Positions 1-6,854 of a stretch of 27,480 nt of DNA are shown here, in pieces; positions within the stretch are counted from its first letter, which is position 1, and every line of letters begins with the position of its first letter. A model generated the notes under the pieces. The model searched no databases. It worked only from the letters and a program-made list of their open reading frames with translations, and was not told the origin of the DNA. A program made the translations under genes and the position numbers. Source of the DNA: UBA8079 sp049601915 (GTDB lineage: Bacteria; Pseudomonadota; Alphaproteobacteria; UBA6615); NCBI GenBank assembly GCA_049601915.1, contig JBMYRB010000010.1:1-27480 (forward strand), written 5' to 3'.

Positions 1-102
1 GGGGAGAAGACTAGCACTCGGCAAACAGCGATGAGTATGGCCCAGTTTGTGACCATAGTCATCGTTTTGCCTTCAATCCGTTACTGACACTGCCTTGTCG
101 GC

Positions 103-149
103 TGAACCACTGCGGGATTCGAACCCGTGTCTCCACCTTGAAAGAGAGA
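103..149 (-). pseudogene. Decayed tRNA-like fragment (resembles 3' half of tRNA-Glu)
   Basis: Read on the minus strand, positions 127-113 form a T arm: CGGG, the loop TTCGAAT, then CCCG. It is preceded by GGTGGAGACA and, further 5', CTTTCAA, which resembles the tRNA-Glu (TTC) anticodon loop. The acceptor 3' strand would be AGTGGTT, but no matching 5' strand or CCA end is visible, and the anticodon stem does not pair properly. I read it as a degenerate copy or an old integration scar, not a working tRNA. The rest of 1-381 holds nothing I can identify apart from the start region of the next gene. Confidence 0.35.
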
Positions 150-381
150 AGTGATCGACGGAATCCCAGCGGATTTTAATCTCGGAAGACGAACCGAACC
201 CCAGGGAGGACCCGATCCCCTCCCATTGAATTGGTCCACCGTGTGTTTTAGTGAACGAAGGATCAAGTATGGCAACTAATCGCTGGGCGATGGCGGTTGT
301 GGTTAAGACCTTTCATCGCGAGAATGGTTCCGCTTCGATTGACGGAGCGCTCATCCGACCTGACACTGAGGCACGCCTTCC

Positions 382-2598
382 ATGCACCTGCTCAAGAACG
401 GTAACCGGCCGTTTCACTTGGGCTCATTTCCCCTGGAAACGCTGCCTCGCGACGATAGACTGGGGAAACTGGAAATTTCACGACCGCCCGCCCCGCCGGC
501 CAACGATCGCCCGGCATCGCCGCTTCTCGGCGAGATCACCCGCAATTTTCGCGATATGTTTGCGCAATTCTCGGTCGGCGACGTTGCGCCCGAGATCGCC
601 CCCGACACGGACGATGTGGAACGCTGCACGGTGGACATCATGGGGGCGGCCTATTTTCTGGACGCAAGCCAGGCCGGTATCTGCCTGATCCCCGAAAGCG
701 CGTGGTGCACCGGGACTGCACCCCTACCCCACAGCCACGCGATCGTAATCATGATCGAACACAGCCGTGTACCCGAAGACGAACCGCTTTCGGCAGAGTG
801 GACCAAATCCGCGGTGGTCGAGACCGCCGAAATGCGGGCGACAGAGATCGCCGTCAGTATCGCGGGCTATATCCGGCTCATGGGCTACGACGCGCGCGCC
901 GATGTGCCCGGGGACCGGATGCTCGACGAAGACCGTCTTGCCGTGTTGGCCGGCATCGCCATCCGCAACGATGATGACAGCCTTGCCAACCCCTATATCG
1001 AGAACTTCACCATCGCGGTCATCACGACCGACTATCAACTCGAATGCGACCGCCCCCTGGCCGCCAAGGCGATGAACGCCAAGGGCCTGCGCTACTGGTG
1101 GGGCATCAACGACGCGCAGTCGGGCCGCGAACGCAATCGTCGTGCAAAACGCCCTTCCCATGCCAGCCGCTACCCGATGGAAACGGTGAAACGCGTCGAC
1201 AGGCCCACCACGCTGATTCTCGATGACGAAGTTCCGCGGGTGCCGAAGCGCGCGGCATTCTTCGAACGCGCCCTCCAGGGCGATCTCGGCGACAAGGCGC
1301 AGCGCGAACGGGCCCGGTTCGCCACCAAGCACCCGCTTGCGCGTTCGATGGTGTCTCTCATTCGAGCCATGGTGCCGCATCAGGACGGCAACCCGACCGA
1401 CGCACCGAATCTGTCCACATATGGCGACCCGACCCAGAACGCCAAGGCGATCAAGGCCCTGTCCTATTTTCTCGGATCGGACCTGACGGGCGTGTGCGAG
1501 ATACCCCGCTATGCCTGGTATTCCCACAAGGACGACGGAACCGAAATCGAGATGTATCACAAGTACGCCGTCGTCATGCTGATCGACCAGGGCTTCGACA
1601 CCATGGAAGGTGCGAGCGGCGACGACTGGATTTCCGGCGCCCAATCCATGCGCGGCTATCAGCGCGGTGCGGAAATCGCGGGTGTGATGTCCCACATGCT
1701 CGGCCAGCTGGGCTTCCCGGCCCGGGCCCAGACCAACGCCGACAGCGATGTCCTGCAGATTCCGCTTGTTCTGCTCGCCGGACTTGGCGAAATGAGCCGA
1801 ATTGGCGAGCTGGTGCTGAATCCGTTCGTCGGGCCGCGCTTCAAATCCGTCGTGCTGACAACCGACATGCCCCTCGAGGTGGACCAGCCCATCGATTTCG
1901 GTCTCCAGACATTCTGCAGCGGCTGCCTCAAATGCGCACGCGAATGCCCCTGCGATGCCATCCCCTTCGGCGACAAGGTGATGTTCAACGGCTACGAAAT
2001 ATGGAAGCCCGATGCCGAGCGCTGCGCGCGCTACCGGGTGACCAATCCGCACGGATCGGCCTGCGGGCGCTGCATGAAAACCTGCCCGATCAACAAGGTC
2101 GTCGATACCGATGGCCCGCTGTTCACGCGCCTGGCGAGCTGGATGGGGGTCAATGCCATGTTCCTGAAGCCGCTTATGGTCCCCATCGCAACATGGCTGG
2201 ATGACGCACTCGGCAACGGTCGCCGGAACCTGAACAAGAAATGGTGGTTCGATCACGAGGTCGTCGGCGACCGGACAGTGACCCCCAAGGGCGTCAACCG
2301 GCGCGAGATCGACCCCTCAAGAAAGGTAGACCCGGCCAAACAGCGCATGGCCTACTACCACGCCAACATGATGCCGCCACCAGACACGCCGGCACCCGTC
2401 CCGGTCGACCGCAAGGCCGCCATGGCGGCCGGCGCACTGCTGGAGACACCGGACGAGGCGAAAGCCCGAGTCGCGGCGGGCGGCGCCGCCCCGATCCATT
2501 ACACCCCGACACCACCCGTCGGCGCGGCACCGGCGAAGAAGGCAGCGAATCCGTATGCCGCCGACTTCAAGGACGTGAAGGCCGCCGACGCGGATTGA
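382..2598 (+). CDS. rdhA: Cytosolic (catabolic-type) reductive dehalogenase homologue
   Basis: 738 residues. Expected role is corrinoid- and Fe-S-dependent reductive removal of halogen from an organic substrate. Two 4Fe-4S ligand sets are visible near residues 512-568: C512/C515/C518/C522 followed by Pro, and C548/C561/C564/C568. Tyr426, Lys488 and Arg552 fall at the positions I recall as active-site residues of Nitratireductor pacificus NpRdhA. Residues about 88-228 and 359-505 are a degenerate internal duplication, as in that subfamily; only the second half leads into the Fe-S domain. There is no twin-arginine signal and no membrane-anchor partner gene, so it should be cytoplasmic, unlike respiratory RdhA. 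Unlike BhbA-type proteins it has no C-terminal reductase domain; the tail after about 660 is Pro/Ala-rich. ATG 382 is the first possible ATG after in-frame stops at 361 and 367, with GAGG at 368-371. The electron donor is unknown. The substrate cannot be read from the sequence. Confidence 0.88.
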   Translation: MHLLKNGNRPFHLGSFPLETLPRDDRLGKLEISRPPAPPANDRPASPLLGEITRNFRDMFAQFSVGDVAPEIAPDTDDVERCTVDIMGAAYFLDASQAGICLIPESAWCTGTAPLPHSHAIVIMIEHSRVPEDEPLSAEWTKSAVVETAEMRATEIAVSIAGYIRLMGYDARADVPGDRMLDEDRLAVLAGIAIRNDDDSLANPYIENFTIAVITTDYQLECDRPLAAKAMNAKGLRYWWGINDAQSGRERNRRAKRPSHASRYPMETVKRVDRPTTLILDDEVPRVPKRAAFFERALQGDLGDKAQRERARFATKHPLARSMVSLIRAMVPHQDGNPTDAPNLSTYGDPTQNAKAIKALSYFLGSDLTGVCEIPRYAWYSHKDDGTEIEMYHKYAVVMLIDQGFDTMEGASGDDWISGAQSMRGYQRGAEIAGVMSHMLGQLGFPARAQTNADSDVLQIPLVLLAGLGEMSRIGELVLNPFVGPRFKSVVLTTDMPLEVDQPIDFGLQTFCSGCLKCARECPCDAIPFGDKVMFNGYEIWKPDAERCARYRVTNPHGSACGRCMKTCPINKVVDTDGPLFTRLASWMGVNAMFLKPLMVPIATWLDDALGNGRRNLNKKWWFDHEVVGDRTVTPKGVNRREIDPSRKVDPAKQRMAYYHANMMPPPDTPAPVPVDRKAAMAAGALLETPDEAKARVAAGGAAPIHYTPTPPVGAAPAKKAANPYAADFKDVKAADAD

Positions 2599-2642
2599 TG
2601 GCCCCCCGAGACCTGACCCAAAGTTTTTCGACGGAGACAAGA

Positions 2643-3368
2643 ATGGCCACGTTTGTTTTGGTTCATGGCGCCTGGCACGGCGGCTGGTGCTGGTCGCGGG
2701 TCACGCCGTATCTGCGCGCCGACGGACACGAAGTATATACACCCACCATGACCGGGTTCGGCGAACGCTCGCACCTGCTGACACCGGATGTCGGGCTCGA
2801 GACCAACGTCACCGACATCGCCAACGTCCTCGAATGGGAATCACTCGAAAATGTCATCCTCGTGGGGGCGAGCTATGCCGGCATGGTGACGACCAGCGTT
2901 GCCGATCGCATGCCCGAGCGGATCGCCGCCCTGGTCTATATCAACGCCTTCATCGCAGCCGACGGCGTGTCCCAGAACGACATGCTTCCCGACTGGCGGC
3001 GCGAAATGATCGAAAAAGAGGTAGCCACGGACCCGGACGCATGGCGCATGCCTCCCCCCGCACCCGACCTCATCGGCGTGGACGACCCGGACGACGCCGC
3101 CTGGATCGCCGAGAAAATGACGATCCAGTCCGCCAAGACGTTCCACGACCGGGCTACAATCACAGGCGCATTGGATGCAATCACAAACCGGACCTATGTC
3201 CGTGCAACCGGCTACCCCAACACGACGTTCGATGCGAATGTCGCGGCATTCGACGAACATCCGGACTGGTGCGCCGAGATCCTCGACACCAGCCACGACG
3301 CCATGATCACGGCCGTCGATGATGTGGTCCGCATCCTTCGGGAAGTCGCCGCCAGCGTGACGAACTGA
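2643..3368 (+). CDS. Alpha/beta hydrolase (EstC/methylesterase-like)
   Basis: 241 residues. The N-terminus has FVLVHGAWHGGWCW, the oxyanion-loop signature of the small alpha/beta hydrolases related to plant methylesterases and hydroxynitrile lyases. The nucleophile elbow is VGASYAG near residue 77, so the usual GxSxG has Ala in its last position. The likely catalytic His is in TSHDAM near the C-terminus. The family hydrolyses esters or amides of small molecules; no substrate can be assigned. ATG 2643 has a GGAG 7 bases upstream and lies 44 bp after the rdhA stop on the same strand, so co-transcription with the dehalogenase homologue is likely. The open frame continues upstream into rdhA, but that part is a shadow of it. 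Confidence 0.85.
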   Translation: MATFVLVHGAWHGGWCWSRVTPYLRADGHEVYTPTMTGFGERSHLLTPDVGLETNVTDIANVLEWESLENVILVGASYAGMVTTSVADRMPERIAALVYINAFIAADGVSQNDMLPDWRREMIEKEVATDPDAWRMPPPAPDLIGVDDPDDAAWIAEKMTIQSAKTFHDRATITGALDAITNRTYVRATGYPNTTFDANVAAFDEHPDWCAEILDTSHDAMITAVDDVVRILREVAASVTN

Positions 3369-3380
3369 AGCCCCCGCAAC

Positions 3381-3408
3381 AAAAAGAGCCGCCCCCTGGG
3401 GGCGGCTC
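3381..3408 (-). terminator. Rho-independent terminator on the minus strand
   Basis: Positions 3386-3408 form a near-perfect palindrome: GAGCCGCCCCC, one central base, GGGGGCGGCTC. On the minus strand it is followed by TTTTT (3385-3381). It would end the small transcript described at 3381-3567 and any read-through from the amidohydrolase operon. On the plus strand the run of A precedes the stem, so it may also slow transcripts from the hydrolase gene ending at 3368. Confidence 0.85.
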
Positions 3409-3465
3409 CGTGAGCGGGCATTGTGCCAGCCCATGGTCTTAGAAAGACCTGTGTCTCTATCCGAC

Positions 3466-3537
3466 CTAGAGAGGTTGCTCCATAGTCCGAACCCGACACG
3501 TTGGGTTGAACATAATGCCTATCATCTCACTCGACAT
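3466..3537 (-). CDS. Short 23-residue ORF with ideal ribosome binding site
   Basis: The peptide begins MSSEMIGIMFNP and ends CRVRTMEQPL, then TAG. It is too short for domain assignment and I do not recognise it. The case for translation rests on the ribosome binding site: a 15-base stretch matching the complement of the 16S 3' end, seven bases between GGAGG and ATG. It has one Cys, two Arg close together and four internal Met, and no signal or membrane segment. It sits inside a candidate terminated transcript, so it may be a leader-type or regulatory peptide. It could also be a chance ORF under a sequence that binds ribosomes for another reason. Confidence 0.45.
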   Translation of the reverse strand: MSSEMIGIMFNPTCRVRTMEQPL

Positions 3538-3538
3538 C

Positions 3539-3553
3539 GGATCACCTCCTTTC
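3539..3553 (-). promoter_or_regulatory. Full-length Shine-Dalgarno sequence
   Basis: The minus strand reads GAAAGGAGGTGATCC, which pairs with essentially the whole anti-SD tail of 16S rRNA. Other genes in the window use only 4-6 bases of this motif, so its completeness is unusual. It is placed ideally for ATG at 3537. Confidence 0.7.
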
Positions 3554-3573
3554 AATTGTTGAACGGTATCGAA

Positions 3574-3601
3574 ATGCTAACATCGGATTCCGCGTCGCCA
3601 A
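3574..3601 (-). promoter_or_regulatory. Possible promoter of the small transcript
   Basis: On the minus strand TTGGCG (3601-3596) and TAGCAT (3579-3574) are separated by 16 bases. Each is a moderate match to -35 and -10 sigma-70 elements. A start near 3567 would give about 15 bases before the Shine-Dalgarno stretch. Weak evidence by sequence alone. Confidence 0.35.
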
Positions 3602-3631
3602 CAACCGGAAAATGATCCGACAACGAAGACG

Positions 3632-4858
3632 TTACTCCGCTGCCATCGCGCGATATTTTTCGGGAATCTCAAGATCGAAGATCCGCGCCGCGTTGTAGCC
3701 GAGGATATTGCGTTTGGCCTGCTCGTCTAGGAACGGCAGGTCCCAGATCGTCGCCGGCAAATCGAAGTCCCAATGGGGCCAATCCGAGGCAAACAACATC
3801 TGGGTTTCCGCGCTCATGGCGTCCATCGAGGCTGCCAACAGCGTCTCGTTTGTCCGTTCCAGCGGCTGGGTCGTGTAGAACATGTCGCGCATATACTCGC
3901 TGGGCAGCTTCTTGAGCAGCGGCGCTTCGGACGTTCGCATCATGTATTCATGATCGAGCCGCTGCATGATGAACGGCAGCCAGGCCACGCCGCTTTCGAT
4001 CCACATCACCTTCAGTTTCGGGAAACGCTCAGGCAGGCCGTTGATCACCCAGTTCGTCAGGTGCACGAGGTTGCACAGCACGAAAGAGATCGCATGCATC
4101 GAGATGAACCGGTTGAGCTGGGAGGTGTATTCGTCCTGCCAGTTCAGGTGGGTGTGGAAACCCAGCACCTGACCGGCCTCCTCAAGCATGCCGTAAAGCC
4201 GCATATACTCGTTCGCATGAACAGGCTTGTGCCGCGATGAAGTAACAAGGAACCCCGCGACACCGGGTTTGCCCAGAAAACGTTTGACCGTTTCTTCCGC
4301 TTCGACCGGGTTGTTGAACGGCAAATACATCATCGCCTTGATCCGCGGGTCTTCCGGCAGCACCCGTTCGACAAGCCAGCGGTTGTAAGCCGTCGCCAGA
4401 TGAATCTCCATTTCGCGGACCGGATGCATCCCGAGAAACAGCATCGCGTTGGGAAACATCACTTGATAGTCGAGCCCCATCTGGTCGATGCAGCGCCGCG
4501 CCAGTACGGTTTCGCGGGAGAGTTCGCTCTCCACCACCTCTTCCTTCAACCCCTGGCCGTGGGGAATCCGGCCCCAGACATTCTGCCATTGCAGTCCGTT
4601 GGTACCGTTCATGAACGCACCACGCTTGCTGCCGTCGCCAAAGGCCGACGCCGCCTCGCGGATCACCGGATCCTCGACATAGTCCATGATCTCGGGCCAG
4701 TTGCCGCCATCACTGATATGGGAATCGATATCGACGATAAAGACATCATCAAGCTGGCGCTCTTCGGCTTGCTTTCGGGCATTGGCCAGCAATTCGCGAC
4801 TGTCTGTCCAGTCGTCGATCTCCGGGTAGGTCCGTTTGAAATCGTCATTCATTGCCAT
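3632..4858 (-). CDS. Amidohydrolase family protein (amidohydrolase 2 / ACMSD-like)
   Basis: 408 residues. This is a TIM-barrel metal-dependent hydrolase or decarboxylase of the ACMSD-related group. The N-terminal metal site is DIDSH (D45, H47), where many members have HxH or ExH. Further ligands are H235/H237 in GFHTHLNW, E288 in the IESG strand, and D359 in FASDWPHWD. Members act on ring-cleavage products, aromatic carboxylates and lactones, so a role in aromatic breakdown is plausible but not proven. ATG 4858 lies inside the previous gene: its first 14 bases overlap the end of the 108-residue ORF, which suggests translational coupling. It is the last gene of the trio that starts with the Rieske ferredoxin. 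Confidence 0.88.
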   Translation of the reverse strand: MAMNDDFKRTYPEIDDWTDSRELLANARKQAEERQLDDVFIVDIDSHISDGGNWPEIMDYVEDPVIREAASAFGDGSKRGAFMNGTNGLQWQNVWGRIPHGQGLKEEVVESELSRETVLARRCIDQMGLDYQVMFPNAMLFLGMHPVREMEIHLATAYNRWLVERVLPEDPRIKAMMYLPFNNPVEAEETVKRFLGKPGVAGFLVTSSRHKPVHANEYMRLYGMLEEAGQVLGFHTHLNWQDEYTSQLNRFISMHAISFVLCNLVHLTNWVINGLPERFPKLKVMWIESGVAWLPFIMQRLDHEYMMRTSEAPLLKKLPSEYMRDMFYTTQPLERTNETLLAASMDAMSAETQMLFASDWPHWDFDLPATIWDLPFLDEQAKRNILGYNAARIFDLEIPEKYRAMAAE

Positions 4859-5171
4859 CGTTACCCTCCCCGGCGGGTTGTGCCCGGCCGGACCACATTG
4901 CCAGGTCGAAAAGGTTGAGGTCGGCGGCCCGCAACAATGCTGTCACCGTCACGGCGACATCCGTGGCCGTCAGAATGCCGCCGTCCGCAAGCGGCGAAAA
5001 ACTCCGCCCTTCTTCATCTGTCTTGCGGGCATAAAGACGGGTCGCGGTCGTGAGGAGTTGCTGCACGCTCACATCGGAAATATCAGCGGTCTCTCCGGCG
5101 ACAAGACAGCGCTCCCCCTCCTGCATGGCCGCCGCCGCCAAGCCTGCGAAATCGCTCTCAGATGGTGACAT
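4845..5171 (-). CDS. Unknown 108-residue protein between Rieske ferredoxin and amidohydrolase
   Basis: I do not recognise a family. The sequence (starts MSPSESDFAG, ends GEGNDGNE) has mainly helical character: a Leu/Ala-rich segment around residues 8-45 and another around 63-95 (DVAVTVTALLRAADLNLFDLAM). There is one Cys and no metal motif, signal peptide or membrane helix. ATG 5171 is chosen because it gives a 14-bp overlap with the Rieske gene upstream; the open frame extends further but only antisense to nothing recognisable and over the Rieske gene. The gene overlaps the amidohydrolase by 14 bp at its other end. Tight packing suggests an accessory or assembly subunit for one of its neighbours. 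This is inference from position only. Confidence 0.7.
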   Translation of the reverse strand: MSPSESDFAGLAAAAMQEGERCLVAGETADISDVSVQQLLTTATRLYARKTDEEGRSFSPLADGGILTATDVAVTVTALLRAADLNLFDLAMWSGRAQPAGEGNDGNE

Positions 5172-5523
5172 AGATCGCTCCGTCGCGAATCGCGACCGGG
5201 AAGCCACGCAGGCGCGAATCAGGGTTACCCGGATGAACCCCGGTTCGGATGTTGAACTCATACCCATGCCATGGGCAGATGATGTGCACATCCGCGTCGA
5301 CGAATTCATAGCCATGGGCGCGCTTTTCATCGTCGAGCACCTCGTTGACCCGGTTCATGACCCGTCCCTGACACACCGGCCCGCCCGCATGGGGGCAATT
5401 GCTCTCCCACGCGAAAATCTCATCACCGAGCCGAAACACGCCGATCTCCAGCCCGTCTTCCACGACAATCCGCCGCTCGCGGTCAGTCATATCTCCGACA
5501 TTCGCTACAAACAGTTCAGGCAC
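5158..5523 (-). CDS. Rieske [2Fe-2S] ferredoxin
   Basis: 121 residues. The two Rieske ligand boxes are present: C43-P-H45 followed by AGGPVCQG, and C83-PW-H86-GYEF. Between them is a longer insert than in minimal Rieske ferredoxins (about 37 residues), containing an acidic/basic stretch around EVLDDEKRAH. No oxygenase alpha subunit or reductase is encoded nearby, so the partner is unknown. It could serve the TfdA-like or RdhA neighbours or a distant oxygenase. The start is GTG 5523, supported by GGAGG seven to nine bases upstream. A TATAGT box at 5555-5550 on the minus strand could be its -10 element. It is the first gene of the overlapped trio. Confidence 0.88.
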   Translation of the reverse strand: MPELFVANVGDMTDRERRIVVEDGLEIGVFRLGDEIFAWESNCPHAGGPVCQGRVMNRVNEVLDDEKRAHGYEFVDADVHIICPWHGYEFNIRTGVHPGNPDSRLRGFPVAIRDGAIYVTI

Positions 5524-5549
5524 CGGCGCCCTCCGGGTTTCCGATATTC

Positions 5550-5555
5550 ACTATA
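5550..5555 (-). promoter_or_regulatory. Possible -10 element for the Rieske operon
   Basis: The minus strand reads TATAGT, five of six matches to the sigma-70 consensus, 27 bases before the GTG start of the Rieske ferredoxin. No good -35 hexamer is visible at the right distance, so it may need an activator or may be chance. Confidence 0.3.
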
Positions 5556-5663
5556 GGAAAATAACTAACGCCGCCCTCCAGCCCGGTCAATGACAGCGCA
5601 CCGGTGGCAAGCGCACCAAAGCGGAGCTATCTTGGACCCATCCAAGCTATTGCGTGTGCAGAC

Positions 5664-6351
5664 ATGACCAAACTTTCCAGCGTCGAAATCTCTCTCCTTG
5701 AGATCAAGTTCGACAAACCGCGCGGCGATTCGGGTGTGCGTCAGGTGGACATCATCGTCGCGGACATCACCGACAGCGACGGCGCGTCAGGTTTGGGCTT
5801 CAGCTATGTCATCGGTGGGGGTGCTGCAATTCCGGCAAGGATCGCAAGCGACCTCGCCGACCGCTTTCTCAGCGACACCACATTCGAACACCCGGAGGTG
5901 CATTGGCGGGGGATCAAGGCGAGTTTTAATCGGACGGGCGGCGGGCCAAACCTGATTGCACTGGACGCGCTCGATGTCGGACTTTGGGACTTGCATGCCA
6001 ATCGCGCCGGGAGATCGCTTTCCGTGGCGATGGGTGGCGACGGCGGGTCCGTACCGATCTACGGCAGAGGCGGATTTTCCCCGGCGATGGGGCCGGCCGA
6101 GGCCGCGGAGATTGCGATGGCCCATCGCGAGGCCGGCTTTCGGGATTATCGTCGCACCCCACTTTCTACCCGGCCTCTTCGCTCATTTTCCCGGACTGAC
6201 GACAGCGGGGCTTTGGATCGAGGATTTCCCGCTGCTCGAAGAGGCCTTCGAAGGTTGGCCCGTGATGACTGCGAATGGCGAGATGTCGGCGCGAGAAACG
6301 ACCGGGCACGGCCTGCGCCTGACCGATGCGGCGCGCAAATCGCGGGTCTGA
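5664..6351 (+). pseudogene. Enolase-superfamily (mandelate racemase/MLE-like) pseudogene
   Basis: The first part, from ATG 5664 to about 6145, encodes the N-terminal capping domain and the beginning of the barrel (for example LIALDALDVGLWDLHANRAG). The C-terminal part continues in another frame from about 6140 to the stop at 6351: VAPHFLPGLFAHF, GLWIEDFPLLE and GHGLRLTDAA, typical of the last barrel strand and C-terminus. About 120-150 residues between them are gone, including the KxK and the D/E/E metal ligands that the family needs. Members are usually around 360-400 residues; here only about 225 remain across two frames. It cannot be an active enzyme. In the reading frame of the start it would give a chimeric 233-residue protein with a nonsense tail. 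Confidence 0.82.
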
Positions 6352-6422
6352 ACGCGAGACTTTGATCTGGTGATCCGAAATGGTGCGCACGGCGTATTCT
6401 ATTTAGCACGCCGGAGACTTTG

Positions 6423-6830
6423 ATGGTTACGAAATATCTCGCCACCTACGCTGCAACGCTCGTCCTGTTCCTTTTCATCGACGGAATCTGGCTCGGCCTC
6501 GTCGCACGCAACTTCTATGTTCAGCAGCTCGGCAGCATGCTGCGCCCGACGCCTAATTTCGGCGTCGCCGGGCTGTTCTACGCCTTGTATGTCGTCGGCG
6601 TCCTGGTGTTCGTGATCTTCCCGGCCCTGAATCAGGGGACCTGGGTCACCGCAGCGGCCTATGGTGCGCTTTTCGGCCTGATCGCCTATGCCACCTATGA
6701 TGTGACGAATATGGCCACCCTTGATGGGTGGCCGGTCGTGATGTCTGTCGTGGATATGATCTGGGGTGCGACGTTGACGGCAACCGTCGCGACCGGGGGC
6801 TATTTCGCCGCCCGCATGATCTTCAATTGA
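6423..6830 (+). CDS. DUF2177 family membrane protein
   Basis: 135 residues with four predicted membrane helices: about 5-27, 48-68, 75-95 and 105-130. The family pattern is visible: FIDGIWLG in helix 1 and YATYDVTNMATLDGWP before the last helix. Its function is not established. ATG 6423 is preferred over the adjacent TTG because GGAG at 6413-6416 is six bases away. It follows the enolase pseudogene by 70 bp and converges on the hydrolase gene ending at 6855. Confidence 0.85.
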   Translation: MVTKYLATYAATLVLFLFIDGIWLGLVARNFYVQQLGSMLRPTPNFGVAGLFYALYVVGVLVFVIFPALNQGTWVTAAAYGALFGLIAYATYDVTNMATLDGWPVVMSVVDMIWGATLTATVATGGYFAARMIFN

Positions 6831-6854
6831 CCATCGCGGACGGCGCAAAAAGCA

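Larger units (their letters stand above)
3381..3567 (-). ncRNA. Candidate small RNA or mini-mRNA of about 185 nt
   Basis: This minus-strand interval lies between a promoter-like pair and a strong terminator, and no larger gene occupies it. Read 5' to 3' it contains a complete anti-Shine-Dalgarno complement, a 23-codon ORF, a hairpin AACCC/GGGTT inside that ORF, a hairpin GGTCTT-TCT-AAGACC after it (3439-3453), and the terminator. I do not recognise it as 6S, SRP, tmRNA or RNase P RNA. It could be a translated mini-gene, a dual-function RNA or a free-standing leader peptide. Both ends are inferred from motifs only. Confidence 0.5.

Noticed and set aside
724..2256. 510-codon open frame antisense to rdhA
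   Set aside because: It is a high-GC shadow; the plus-strand frame has clear Fe-S and catalytic motifs, while this one has no recognisable domain.
3539..3553. GGATCACCTCCTTTC read as the 3' end of a 16S rRNA gene
   Set aside because: No 16S sequence precedes it on the plus strand, and on the minus strand it sits exactly before an ATG.
3421..3615. 64-codon plus-strand ORF
   Set aside because: Antisense to the structured small transcript; no ribosome binding site and no protein-like composition.
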